NCBI GenBank assembly: GCA_964650405.1
Contig: CAZYTO010000026.1
Span: 1-28,881, forward strand
Direction of reading: 5' to 3'
From: CAZYTO01 sp964650405
Lineage (GTDB): Bacteria > Acidobacteriota > Thermoanaerobaculia > Gp7-AA8
Length of the DNA: 28,881 nucleotides
The first letter of the stretch is position 1. Every line of letters starts with the position of its first letter. Positions 21,542-28,881 of this stretch are shown one piece after another. The notes under the pieces were generated by a model. That model was not told where the DNA came from and made no database searches. It saw only the letters and a list, made by a program, of their open reading frames with translations. A program made the translations under genes and the position numbers.

Positions 21542-22765
21542 ATGACACCGAGTCCGTCCTCGACCGCTGCCCCCGAAATCGCCGAGCACGAGCCGGCCAT
21601 TACCCCGAACAAGGCTCGCCGGATGTACCTCCTCGTCGGCGGCGCCGTGGTGTTGCTGCTGTTCTTCTACGGCATCTACGCGCTGCTCAGCTCCGGGAAG
21701 GAGACCACCGATGACGCCCAGGTCGCCGCGGACGTCGTCCCCGTCTCCTCGCGGGTCGCCGGCCAGGTGGTGACCATCGGCATCGTCGAGAATCAGCCGG
21801 TCCACCGCGGCGATGTCATCGCCCAGCTCGATCCGCAGGACGCGCAGGTGAAGGTGGCCCAGGCCGAAGGCGACCTGGCCACGGCCCAGGCGCAGGCGGC
21901 GGACGCCGACGCCCGCGTGAGCGTGACCCAGGCCACGGCCCAGGGCGCGCTCGAAGCGGCGCGCGGCGGCGTGAAGAGCTCGGAAGAAGCCGTCGGCACA
22001 TCCTCCGCGCAAACCCAGCAGGCCGGCGCCGCCGTCAAGCGCGCGGAGGCCAACGCGCAGAAAGCACGCCTCGACGACCAGCGCGCCGAGGAGCTCGGCG
22101 GGAAGGGCGACATCTCGCGAGCGCAGGTCGATGCCGCACGCGCCGCCCACGAAGCCGCCGACGCCGATCTCGCCCAATCCCGCGCAGCCCTGACGGCCGC
22201 CACCAACGCCCAGCAGGCAGCGCAGGCCAACGTCATCTCCGCGCAGGGCCGCCTCACGCAGAGCACGCCGGTGGCCGCGCAGATCCAGGCCGCACAGGCC
22301 CAGGCCCGCCTCGCCCACGCCCGCGTCACCACCGCGCACGCCGCGCTCCAGGCCGCGCAGCTCTCGCTCTCCTACACGAAGATCACCGCCCCCTCGGACG
22401 GCATCGCCTCGCGCCTCGGCGTGCGGATAGGCTCCTACCTCACCGCCGGTCAGGCCATCGTCCAGATCGTGCCGCGCACGACCTACGTTCTCGCCAATTT
22501 CAAAGAGACGCAGCTCCAGCAGATGAAGGCCGGCCAGCGCGCCACCGTCCGCATCGACATCACCGGCCGCCGCGAATTCGAAGGCAAGGTCGAGAGCCTC
22601 TCCGGTGGCACCGGCGCGACGTTCTCCCTGCTCCCGCCCGACAACGCCAGCGGCAACTTCGTCAAGGTCGTGCAGCGCGTGCCGGTGCGCGTTTCATGGC
22701 AAGGACCACCGGCCGATCAGGTTCCGGCCGGATCGTCCGCGGAGGTGACGGTGTATACGAAGTGA
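21542..22765 (+). CDS. EmrA/HlyD-type membrane-fusion protein
   Basis: Periplasmic adaptor that connects EmrB to TolC; 407 residues. A single N-terminal anchor at about 30-50 (MYLLVGGAVVLLLFFYGIYA) is followed by 'TTDDAQVAADVVPVSSRVAG', the characteristic first lipoyl half of EmrA. A very alanine/glutamine-rich coiled-coil hairpin runs from about 95 to 265. The second lipoyl half is 'LSLSYTKITAPSDGIASRLG' with 'GQAIVQIVPRTTYVLANFKE', then a beta-barrel domain with 'GQRATVRIDITGRREFEGKV' and 'FVKVVQRVPVRVSWQG'. The ATG directly follows the emrB stop (TAA ATG), so translation is probably coupled. Order tolC-emrB-emrA completes a full tripartite pump in one operon. Confidence 0.93.
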   Translation: MTPSPSSTAAPEIAEHEPAITPNKARRMYLLVGGAVVLLLFFYGIYALLSSGKETTDDAQVAADVVPVSSRVAGQVVTIGIVENQPVHRGDVIAQLDPQDAQVKVAQAEGDLATAQAQAADADARVSVTQATAQGALEAARGGVKSSEEAVGTSSAQTQQAGAAVKRAEANAQKARLDDQRAEELGGKGDISRAQVDAARAAHEAADADLAQSRAALTAATNAQQAAQANVISAQGRLTQSTPVAAQIQAAQAQARLAHARVTTAHAALQAAQLSLSYTKITAPSDGIASRLGVRIGSYLTAGQAIVQIVPRTTYVLANFKETQLQQMKAGQRATVRIDITGRREFEGKVESLSGGTGATFSLLPPDNASGNFVKVVQRVPVRVSWQGPPADQVPAGSSAEVTVYTK

Positions 22766-22772
22766 CACGCGA

Positions 22773-24530
22773 CTATTGGATGCCGGCTGCGGCATAGGCT
22801 GCGTCGATCGCGGCGATTTTCTGTTGGGCCACCTGTGGGTCACCGAGCCATAGCGTCTTCGCGATGCTTTTCATCGTGTCCCGGGTATCGAGAAATGTCG
22901 CGAACGCTGATAGACGCGTGAGTGTCAGGTAATAGAGTCGCGCCACTTCCACGACCGTAAAGACGCGGTTACCGGCCGCGTCGGCGGCGGTAAGAACATT
23001 GTACGCGGCCTTGTTGTGAATGTTGCTGTTGGTGTGAACGCCGCCGCTGTCGTCACTCGCGGGTTTGACGACGAACTTCGACTTGTGATCGGGGTCGCCG
23101 GTGCGGGTAGGATCCTGAAAGTCGCGCAGCGGTCCGCCGTTGGTTGCCAGCTTCGAGCCAATCTCCCAACTCCAGGCCGTCAGATCGTCAGGATTGCGCC
23201 CCTGCTCGCCGGCGTTCTTGTAGTTTGCGATGATGACGCCGAAGATGTCGCTGAACGACTCGTTCAGCGCCCCTGACTCGAAGATATAGCGTAATCCGGC
23301 CGTCGTCTCCGTAACGCCATGTGTGAGCTCGTGTGCAATGACGTCGAGGTATCGCGACAGGCTGCTCGCGTTGCCGTTCGCGTCGAAGAGCTGCCCGTAA
23401 AGCATCTGTTTGCGGAACCACACGGCGTTGCGCCAATTGGCCGAGGCACCCGGCGGGCGCTGATACGTGCACTTGACGATCGAGACCAGCTCCATCCGGT
23501 TATCGTCGACCCCGTTACGCTTCAGCACGTCGTTATAGAAATCGAATACTTTCGTTGCGTTGACGTGAGCGGAGACGGCCGCAGTGGCAACACCGGCGAA
23601 GTCGGCGGCGCCATTCGCGACGACGGTGCCCGGAGCCGCCGCTGAATTGATGTCGTCGTAGTTCAGGTCGTAGGTCCGCAGTTTGCGGATCGGATCGCGC
23701 AGCTCGAACTGGTTATTGCTGTTGCCGAACCCGTCGAACTTCTGTTTCGTCCCGAGCTCATCGATACCCTGGCAGTTTGACGGAAGGTCAAACCATGGAG
23801 ACGCGCTGTAATAAAGCACAATCTCACCTGAATGCGCGTCCACGAGATAGGTCATGTCGAGTAGAAGGTCGCGTGGAGAGGGGTCGAGCCCATGGCCGCG
23901 CGACGTGGCGGCCGATTGCAGGAGCGCTTTGGGCGCCACAGCGACGTGCTCGAACTGATACACGAGGTGCCACGCGTCGTCGTGATCGTGGAAATACATG
24001 AGAGGCGGCGCCGCCGCGACCGCGAGCTTGTCCGGCGGTACCTCAGTAAAGGCCGCGATGCGGTCCCGTGCATCAGAAGGGCTCAGGGTCGCGATGTGAT
24101 CCACATCCGGCATCTCGGCGATGTGCGCGTCGACGGCAACCAACTCACGCTCTGCGCTCAATTCGACACTGGCCTTCCCACCGAGGATGGGAATGTTATT
24201 GGCCGACTGGTCGAAGTGAACTACACTGGTATTCGTCAACGGCGACGGCTGGACCGACAACACTTTCATGTCCGGCATGACTTCGGGACGGCCGGGGGCA
24301 GTCACGGCCGCGAGCACGGGACTATCCGTCTGGCCCGACCACAGCCCGTCGAGGTAGTGCCGTGCCGCGGCCTCGTCGTTGTGAAACTCGATTTGCACGT
24401 CAGCTTTCGCCGGCAGGGCGGCAGCCTCCGCACCTGTGATCCCACGCAGGACGTCGTCGATGGCGAGCGACGGCACAGAACGCCGGCCCGTATCGCTCGC
24501 GTGTACGTGATACCGCGTGAACCCCGCCAT
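22773..24530 (-). CDS. M4 (thermolysin-family) metallopeptidase without a recognisable signal peptide
   Basis: Zinc endopeptidase of family M4; 585 residues. The zinc and catalytic motif is HELTH (His400, Glu401, His404), the third ligand Glu424 lies in 'GALNESFSDIFG', and the transition-state histidine 499 in 'GGVHTNSNIHNKAAYNVL'. The N-terminal 280 residues form a thermolysin-type propeptide with an FTP-like part ('TSVVHFDQSANNIPILGGKA', about 101-135) and a PepSY-like part ('LVYQFEHVAV', 'YLVDAHSGEIVLYYSA'). M4 enzymes are normally secreted. This one begins MAGFTRYHVHASDTGRRSVP, which lacks the hydrophobic core of a Sec signal. The start is supported by GGAGG just upstream and by tight spacing (nine bases) after the hydrolase stop. 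Convergent with emrA. It may be exported by another route or act inside the cell. Confidence 0.93.
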   Translation of the reverse strand: MAGFTRYHVHASDTGRRSVPSLAIDDVLRGITGAEAAALPAKADVQIEFHNDEAAARHYLDGLWSGQTDSPVLAAVTAPGRPEVMPDMKVLSVQPSPLTNTSVVHFDQSANNIPILGGKASVELSAERELVAVDAHIAEMPDVDHIATLSPSDARDRIAAFTEVPPDKLAVAAAPPLMYFHDHDDAWHLVYQFEHVAVAPKALLQSAATSRGHGLDPSPRDLLLDMTYLVDAHSGEIVLYYSASPWFDLPSNCQGIDELGTKQKFDGFGNSNNQFELRDPIRKLRTYDLNYDDINSAAAPGTVVANGAADFAGVATAAVSAHVNATKVFDFYNDVLKRNGVDDNRMELVSIVKCTYQRPPGASANWRNAVWFRKQMLYGQLFDANGNASSLSRYLDVIAHELTHGVTETTAGLRYIFESGALNESFSDIFGVIIANYKNAGEQGRNPDDLTAWSWEIGSKLATNGGPLRDFQDPTRTGDPDHKSKFVVKPASDDSGGVHTNSNIHNKAAYNVLTAADAAGNRVFTVVEVARLYYLTLTRLSAFATFLDTRDTMKSIAKTLWLGDPQVAQQKIAAIDAAYAAAGIQ

Positions 24531-24539
24531 GACTCCCTC

Positions 24540-26093
24540 CTACGTGTGCTGCTGCAGAATGTCCTGCACCGTCTGCTGATAGAAGAAGTTGGTGTGCAGC
24601 ACGACATTCTGAGCAACCGTAGCCGTTCCGAACCTGTAGTTGTTGACGTCTGCAACCGGCAGCCACGGATCGAACACCTCCGCGCCCGTAAACGGCACGA
24701 CCAGGTCGTTCGCGGTCCCGAAGATCTGATCCACATTCCAATCGAGATACTCTCGAAGCAGCCCCTGGGTCGGGTCGTAGTTGGCGTGCAAAACAACCAA
24801 CCTGCCGATTTGGGTCATCGTCGGACCGTTCAGGCCTTTCAAGAAGGCATTGACTGACGGGTCCGGGTTGAGCGCCAGCACGCTCGGAAGCTTGACGGCG
24901 CCATGCGCGAGGACACGCAGCAAGCCCACAATGACATTCAGAACGACCCCGGCCGAGCCGAGGATGGGAATCGAGCCAATGGCCGAATAGATATTCAGCA
25001 GACGATTGATGTTTTCAAAGCGGGCAAGCTGGGATCCTTGATTCGCACCCGCCACGAAGATTGCGTTTCCCACGGAGCCGATCTTCTGCTTGGCGAGACC
25101 GGCGAGAGCCGGGTCCTCCAGCATGGCTCGCGTTACCAGCGCGCCCCGGCTGTGGCAGATGACATCGATCTGCATGCCGTCCGGCAGGCGATTGAGAAGG
25201 TCCTGTGCGTTCTGGAAGGGCGTCTTGGAGACCGTGTAGTGGTCCCAGCCGATGATGTTCTTGTACTTCGAGCGGAAATCGGCAAGAAGGGGATGTCCGG
25301 CCTTTCCGAACGCAGCGAAGGCTCCCTGCGTCGAGCTGAAGATGCCATGTGTAAGAAGCAGCGTGCGACCGGAAAGACCGGACAGATCCTTGAGTACGGG
25401 AAAGTTGTGCTCAGGGTCGAAGGAGAGGAACGCCTCAGTCTTGGACCGCGCCTCGATCTTGTTTGCGATCCATGCCACGACACGCTCTACCGCTCCATCG
25501 ACGATGTCCTGGAGTATGTCTTTCACCAGCGAAAACCGGAAGAAGCGGAGCACGGCACCGCCGAACGAGGACGCGCTGAATCCTGCCGGCGAGGCGCCAG
25601 CCGGCGACGTGAGCGCTGACTGCGGAACACGGAATCGCAGCGCGGTCGACACCGGCGCTGCCGCCAACTCGAGCACTCCAGTTCCGTTGTCCGGCACCGC
25701 CGAACTGGCATTCAGCGGAATGAACCACTGTACGATGTCTCCGTTCCGCACCATCAGCAGCAGGCCCTCGCCGGGATCAGGAGTTGCCTCGAACTGCACG
25801 TGAGCGTCGTCTGAACCGGGCATGCTCAGGGTTGCTGCCGGGGCGGCAGCGAGCCCGGCTGGCGTCGGAACGGGTGTGGCCTGAATCGGTTGATACTTCT
25901 GTGTAAGCTCGTTCGCGCCGATCGCGTCGTCCCATACTCCTTCTCCGGGCGCCGCGTCCTCCATCGCGATGCCGGGCGGAGCCGCTACTGTCTCGAGCAA
26001 CAACGCCACACCCGGCGCCTGCACAGTTACGGCATTCCCGTCGTCAAAGCGAAGCGTCGTCGGTGCAATCGCACCCGTGGTGACTGAAGCCAT
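24540..26093 (-). CDS. Alpha/beta-hydrolase (lipase-like) protein with unknown N-terminal domain
   Basis: Predicted serine hydrolase; 517 residues. The C-terminal half (about 235-517) has an alpha/beta-hydrolase layout: oxyanion region 'LLLTHGIFSS' (245-254), nucleophile elbow 'ICHSRGALVTR' with Ser315, acid candidate Asp463 in 'TANDLVVPFTG' and histidine candidate His500 in 'VVLHTNFF'. This resembles proteins annotated as DUF7379-type or lipase-like hydrolases; the substrate is unknown. Residues 1-180 are a separate beta-rich region ('VQFEATPDPGEGLLLMVRNG', 'VQWFIPLNAS') that I do not recognise; 181-225 form amphipathic helices. No signal peptide is seen (MASVTTGAIAPTTLRFDDGN). GGAGG lies before the ATG. 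It is the first gene of a two-gene unit with the M4 peptidase. Confidence 0.75.
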   Translation of the reverse strand: MASVTTGAIAPTTLRFDDGNAVTVQAPGVALLLETVAAPPGIAMEDAAPGEGVWDDAIGANELTQKYQPIQATPVPTPAGLAAAPAATLSMPGSDDAHVQFEATPDPGEGLLLMVRNGDIVQWFIPLNASSAVPDNGTGVLELAAAPVSTALRFRVPQSALTSPAGASPAGFSASSFGGAVLRFFRFSLVKDILQDIVDGAVERVVAWIANKIEARSKTEAFLSFDPEHNFPVLKDLSGLSGRTLLLTHGIFSSTQGAFAAFGKAGHPLLADFRSKYKNIIGWDHYTVSKTPFQNAQDLLNRLPDGMQIDVICHSRGALVTRAMLEDPALAGLAKQKIGSVGNAIFVAGANQGSQLARFENINRLLNIYSAIGSIPILGSAGVVLNVIVGLLRVLAHGAVKLPSVLALNPDPSVNAFLKGLNGPTMTQIGRLVVLHANYDPTQGLLREYLDWNVDQIFGTANDLVVPFTGAEVFDPWLPVADVNNYRFGTATVAQNVVLHTNFFYQQTVQDILQQHT

Positions 26094-26238
26094 TGGGCGA
26101 CCTCCCAGTCTCTAGTAGGAGGGTCACGCCTGGCTGTTTTCCCTACCCGCGATCGTGCGAAGGCTTGCCGTCTGCAAAATTGCGCGCCGAGGTGTTCACG
26201 GAGCCGCTGAAGCTGAACGGATGGGCCCGACGGCGCGG

Positions 26239-26541
26239 TTACACGAGCGTCCCCTTGAAGAGCAGCGTGCTCCGAACCGACTCCTGTTTCAGGTGGAGGA
26301 AGCGCTGACGCACTTCGTCGCTCGAGTAGTCCGCGAGTCCCGCCTCGGTCTCGAAGCTCACGAGATGCACTTCGTACGGAACGTCGCAGGTGCCGGCGAT
26401 GAAGCTCGCCGCGCCGGGGCGCAGGCGGAGCAGCAGCTTGCCGCCGTACCGCGGAAGAAGGGGAAGAACCCTGGCCTCGAACTCCTCGAACGCCTTCTCC
26501 CTGCCGGGGTGAACGTAGATGAGCTGCGTGAGTGCGATCAT
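26239..26541 (-). CDS. Small DUF1330-like (ABM-fold) protein
   Basis: A 100-residue protein beginning MIALTQLIYVHPGREKAFEE and continuing 'FEARVLPLLPRYGGKLLLRL'. This is the pattern of dimeric alpha/beta-barrel proteins of the DUF1330 type: a short strand, the 'HPGREKAFEEFE' helix, then strands with 'YEVHLVSFETEAGLADYSSD' and a final helix. Members of this superfamily include monooxygenases and decarboxylating enzymes, but no catalytic residue can be assigned here. The ATG at 26541 has AAAGGA upstream. It lies upstream of the hydrolase operon on the same strand, 145 bases away, so it is probably separate. Confidence 0.75.
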   Translation of the reverse strand: MIALTQLIYVHPGREKAFEEFEARVLPLLPRYGGKLLLRLRPGAASFIAGTCDVPYEVHLVSFETEAGLADYSSDEVRQRFLHLKQESVRSTLLFKGTLV

Positions 26542-26607
26542 GATCGTCCGATCCTTTCGATACGTAGCGGCAGCGCCTATCCTGGCTCATTGAATACAAT
26601 TCGCGCT

Positions 26608-27182
26608 ATGCGCTGGTACGCGCTGGTGATGCTCCTGGCTGCGGCTGAAATGCAGGGCGGTCTGCGGTTGGACGTCAACGCGGACGTGCCGTCGTCGACC
26701 CTTTGCGATGGCACCTGCGCGCCCACCCGGAGCGCATGTTTTCTCGCTCCATATGAACGCAGGCTCACTTGAGCTACGTCGTGACCAACTCAGGCCCTTC
26801 GGCCGTGGCGCCGCACTTTTTCTTCCTCCTCGGCGGCGGCGGGACGTTGACGGATTTCATCCCGCCCGCGGGAACGAGCAACTGCCTGTTCACGAATCTC
26901 AATTCCGATCCCGAAAGTCCCGAGATCGTCTGCACGACCAATCCGGTCATTCCCGCCGCTGAGAGTCGCGTGTATACCGTGACGTACTCGCAACAGCGCC
27001 TGGCCGGCGGAATCGCCGCGTCGCTCGGCAACGAAAATGGCGGCGGTCTGCCACCCGATGACCTCCGCTTGTTGTGCCTCCGCTTCGCACCAGCGGACAC
27101 TGCGCCGGCCCTCTCCACTTCGCTGCTGGTCCTCCTCGCAATCACGATCGCCGCGGTCGCGGTCTTACGCTTGCGAGAGTAA
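26608..27182 (+). pseudogene. Small exported protein with DUF11-like region and C-terminal membrane anchor, frameshifted
   Basis: The first frame (26608-26772) gives a signal-peptide-like start MRWYALVMLLAAAEMQGG, then a cysteine-containing stretch ending ...YERRLT at the TGA at 26770-26772. The second frame from 26769 reads LSYVVTNSGPSAVAPHFFFL and so on to 27182. One missing T at 26769-26770 would join them as ...RRLTLSYVVTNSGPSAV, which fits the DUF11 pattern (tYtvtVtNsGPsaA). The C-terminus 'ALSTSLLVLLAITIAAVAVL' plus RLRE is a helix and basic tail like the IPTL/PEP-CTERM surface anchors. The mature protein would be about 190 residues. Whether the break is real or an error is open. A TACAAT lies eight bases before the ATG and could act as a -10 giving a leaderless message. 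Confidence 0.6.
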
Positions 27183-27201
27183 GGGAAGCGGGAGGGAATT
27201 T

Positions 27202-27277
27202 GGCTCCGGCAGTAGGACTCGAACCTACGACCCACGGATTAACAGTCCGTTGCTCTACCGACTGAGCTATGCCGGAA
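27202..27277 (-). tRNA. tRNA-Asn (anticodon GTT)
   Basis: On the minus strand the 76 bases fold into a standard cloverleaf: acceptor stem TCCGGCA paired with TGCCGGA, discriminator G and an encoded CCA. The anticodon arm has the loop CTGTTAA, which gives anticodon GTT, and the T arm contains GTTCGAGTC. The D-loop region is TAGCTCAGTCGGTAGAGCA. Confidence 0.97.
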
Positions 27278-27303
27278 CACTCACGCCGCTAGGCGGGCGC
27301 GCG

Positions 27304-27332
27304 AAGATAGCAGGGGGCCTCGCGCGCGTCAA
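27304..27332 (-). promoter_or_regulatory. Promoter of tRNA-Asn
   Basis: On the minus strand TTGACG (27332-27327) is followed after 17 bases by TATCTT (27309-27304) and then a GC-only stretch of about ten bases. That is the form of discriminator found at stringently controlled stable-RNA promoters. It begins immediately after the stop of the upstream Rcl-type gene. Confidence 0.6.
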
Positions 27333-27773
27333 CTAACCGGCCGGGACCGGGCCGTATTTCGCCAGGGCGGCCCGCAAACGGTCGAGCATCGCGGAGGTCT
27401 CGTCGTACTCGATCAGCTCCACCCCGGCGTCGCCGGCGACCATGGCCGAGCAGCGTTTCGTGAAGGCGGCCCGATAGAGGCAGATGACCGGTTTGTCGTA
27501 GCGATAACGGGCCGTGGCGATCTCGTAGCCCACTCCGGTGGACGGTAACGAGACCTCCGCCACGAGCACGTCCGCCTCGGCGATCCAGCCCAGGTCCCGC
27601 TCGAAGATCGCGGCGGCGCCGAGCGACTCGCCGTGTGCGCCCACGTCCTCCGACGCTACAGCGCCAGCCAGCACACGATGGCCCGCGGCCTCCAGCGCCT
27701 GGACAATGCTGCGGTAGTGCGCCACGTCGGTCCGGCCGCCGCTGATCGCGCCGGCGAAGTAGATCGTTAGCAT
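27333..27773 (-). CDS. Rcl-type 2'-deoxynucleoside 5'-phosphate N-hydrolase / nucleoside 2-deoxyribosyltransferase family
   Basis: Predicted to cleave the N-glycosidic bond of deoxynucleoside monophosphates, in nucleotide salvage or clean-up, in the cytoplasm. The 146-residue product has the Rcl (DNPH1) layout: 'IYFAGAISGGRTDVAHYRSI' at the N-terminus, 'ERDLGWIAEADVLVAEVSLP' and 'STGVGYEIATARYRYDKPVI', with the conserved catalytic glutamate in the EVSLPS motif, then 'LYRAAFTKRCSAMVAGD'. The length is normal for the small Rcl-like subgroup. The start is the ATG at 27773 before TIYFAGAI; the frame is open further upstream (to 27908), but that part crosses simple repeats and has no family similarity. 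It is followed at once by the tRNA-Asn promoter. Confidence 0.88.
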   Translation of the reverse strand: MLTIYFAGAISGGRTDVAHYRSIVQALEAAGHRVLAGAVASEDVGAHGESLGAAAIFERDLGWIAEADVLVAEVSLPSTGVGYEIATARYRYDKPVICLYRAAFTKRCSAMVAGDAGVELIEYDETSAMLDRLRAALAKYGPVPAG

Positions 27774-27800
27774 TCGCTGTTCGCTGTTCGCTGCTCGCGG
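27773..27800. repeat. Short tandem repeat (tcgctgt type)
   Basis: Units of seven bases (tcgctgt) iterate three times and then decay (tcgctgctcgcg). The repeat sits exactly at the start of the Rcl-type gene, between it and ribonuclease E/G. Confidence 0.5.
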
Positions 27801-27922
27801 GTCGGCGGCCGGTTCATCGTGTTCGGATGATAAGTGAGAAGCTTGCCAGACTCCTCGCTGCCCGCCAACCGCCGCCCCCGCTCGGAGTGAACTTAACGCC
27901 AATGCCATAATGCCCCCGCCGC

Positions 27923-28881
27923 ATGTCGCGCGAGATCGTCATCAACGCCACCAAGCATGAGTCCCGGATTGCCGTTCTCGATGAAGGGCAGGCGGTGGAG
28001 CTGTGGGTGGAGCGCACCCGGCACCGCACGATCGTCGGCAACATCTACAAGGGCCGCGTGACGAAGGTGCTCCCGGGCATGCAATCGGCCTTCGTGGATC
28101 TCGGGCTGGAGCGCGATGCGTTCCTCTACGTCTCCGACGTCATCGAGGACCTCGAGGACTTCGAGCACGAGACGTCGGAGGAGATGTCGTTCGACGACGC
28201 GATGCAGCAGCCGGCGGGACGGCCGGAGATCAGCGACCTGCTGCGGGAAGGGCAGGAGATCGTCGTCCAGGTGTCGAAGGACACGATCGCGGGCAAGGGC
28301 GCGCGCATCACCAGCCACGTCACGCTTCCGGGACGCTTCCTCGTCTACATGCCGACCGTGAATCACATCGGCGTGTCACGGCGCATCGAGAACGAGGAGG
28401 AGCGGGCCCGCCTGAAGCTGCTGTTGGAGCGCATCCGTCCCGCGGCGCAGGGCGGCTTCATCGTCCGCACTGCCGGCGAGCAGCGCGAGGAGGAGGAGTT
28501 CCGCGCCGACCTCAAGTACCTCACCGAGCTGTGGGAGCAGATCAAGCGCCGCGCGGAGAAGGCGTCGGCGCCGACGGCCATCCACCACGATCTCGACCTC
28601 GTCCTGCGCACCATTCGCGACGTCCTCTCGCCGGAGTTCAAGAGCGTCTGGGTCGACGACATCGACCAGTACCAGCGGGTCGTGGAGTTCCTCAACCAGA
28701 TCCAGCCGAACCTCGTCTCCCGCGTGCGTCTCTACCGGCGCGACGAGCCGATCTTCGACGAGTTCGGCGTCGAAGCGGAGATCGCCAAGGCTTTGAAGTC
28801 GAAGGTTTGGCTGAAGTCGGGCGGCTACCACGTCATTACACCAGCCGGGGGCCCGTTTGCCACCGACCTACACCCCCGGAG
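27923..28881 (+). CDS. Ribonuclease E/G family endoribonuclease, 3' end beyond the window
   Basis: RNase E/G cleaves single-stranded RNA in rRNA maturation and mRNA decay. The frame is open from ATG 27923 to the window edge (319 codons). It shows the N-terminal part of the family: 'MSREIVINATKHESRIAVLD', and an S1 domain with 'VGNIYKGRVTKVLPGMQSAF' followed by VDLGLERDAFLYVSDV (about 38-73), interrupted by an acidic insertion (about 74-105). The 5' sensor region is 'PGRFLVYMPTVNHIGVSRRI', then 'GFIVRTAGEQREEEEFRADL' and 'RDEPIFDEFGVEAEIAKAL'. The catalytic aspartates expected after 'GGY.VI..TEAL..IDVNTG' are missing because the last 50 bases read TPAGGPFATDLHPR, probably faulty sequence. No ribosome site is visible before the ATG; a CATAAT (27906-27911) could make the message nearly leaderless. 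Confidence 0.9.
   Translation, partial: MSREIVINATKHESRIAVLDEGQAVELWVERTRHRTIVGNIYKGRVTKVLPGMQSAFVDLGLERDAFLYVSDVIEDLEDFEHETSEEMSFDDAMQQPAGRPEISDLLREGQEIVVQVSKDTIAGKGARITSHVTLPGRFLVYMPTVNHIGVSRRIENEEERARLKLLLERIRPAAQGGFIVRTAGEQREEEEFRADLKYLTELWEQIKRRAEKASAPTAIHHDLDLVLRTIRDVLSPEFKSVWVDDIDQYQRVVEFLNQIQPNLVSRVRLYRRDEPIFDEFGVEAEIAKALKSKVWLKSGGYHVITPAGGPFATDLHPR

Noticed and set aside
20399..22339. 646-codon open frame antisense to emrB and emrA
   Set aside because: It crosses the N gap and two recognised genes; composition is that of a shadow frame.

Overview
The window is a high-GC bacterial scaffold fragment of mostly ordinary chromosomal genes, with two efflux operons and several small accessory modules. 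An Acidobacteriota origin is the best guess. The main reason is the 981-residue Oar-like TonB-dependent receptor with an N-terminal carboxypeptidase-regulatory-like domain, a family expanded in that phylum. The high GC content and a RecA of common bacterial type fit but do not prove it. No rRNA gene is present to settle the point.

Layout: 1-1445 (-) 5'-part of a fused MFS/spermidine-synthase-like membrane protein; 1563-2804 (+) recA with a LexA-type box and a promoter; 2805-3244 no convincing gene; 3245-5922 (+) an RluA-type pseudouridine synthase followed by hslV and hslU; 6063-6513 a convergent HicA/HicB pair with hicA frameshifted; 6616-7359 (+) an exported protein of unknown function; 7398-8893 (+) a macro-domain gene and a microbial PARG-like gene (frameshifted); 8922-12577 (-) a TetR-HlyD-ABC ATPase-ABC permease operon with a clear operator; 12946-15891 (-) the TonB-dependent receptor; 15976-17370 (+) a succinate-semialdehyde-type dehydrogenase; 17405-18145 (-) a SufR-like regulator divergent from a TolC-EmrB-EmrA operon (18270-22765, with a 10-N gap inside emrB); 22773-26093 (-) an alpha/beta hydrolase plus M4 metallopeptidase cassette; 26239-26541 (-) a small DUF1330-like protein; 26608-27182 (+) a frameshifted surface protein with a C-terminal anchor; 27202-27277 (-) tRNA-Asn; 27333-27773 (-) an Rcl-type nucleotide N-hydrolase; 27923-28881 (+) the start of ribonuclease E/G.

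Genes that appear to work together: HslV and HslU form an ATP-dependent protease. The TetR operon encodes an export ABC transporter with its membrane-fusion subunit, overlapping start-to-stop at each junction. TolC, EmrB and EmrA form a tripartite drug pump, with a SufR-like Fe-S regulator transcribed away from it. The macro-domain and PARG-like genes are 10 bases apart and both point to ADP-ribose removal. The M4 peptidase and serine hydrolase are 9 bases apart, and both lack an obvious signal peptide.

Several genes carry single-base frameshifts (hicA, the PARG-like gene, the anchored surface protein, possibly tetR). The sequence also deteriorates beside the N gap and at the right end. Some of the breaks may therefore be assembly errors rather than biology.
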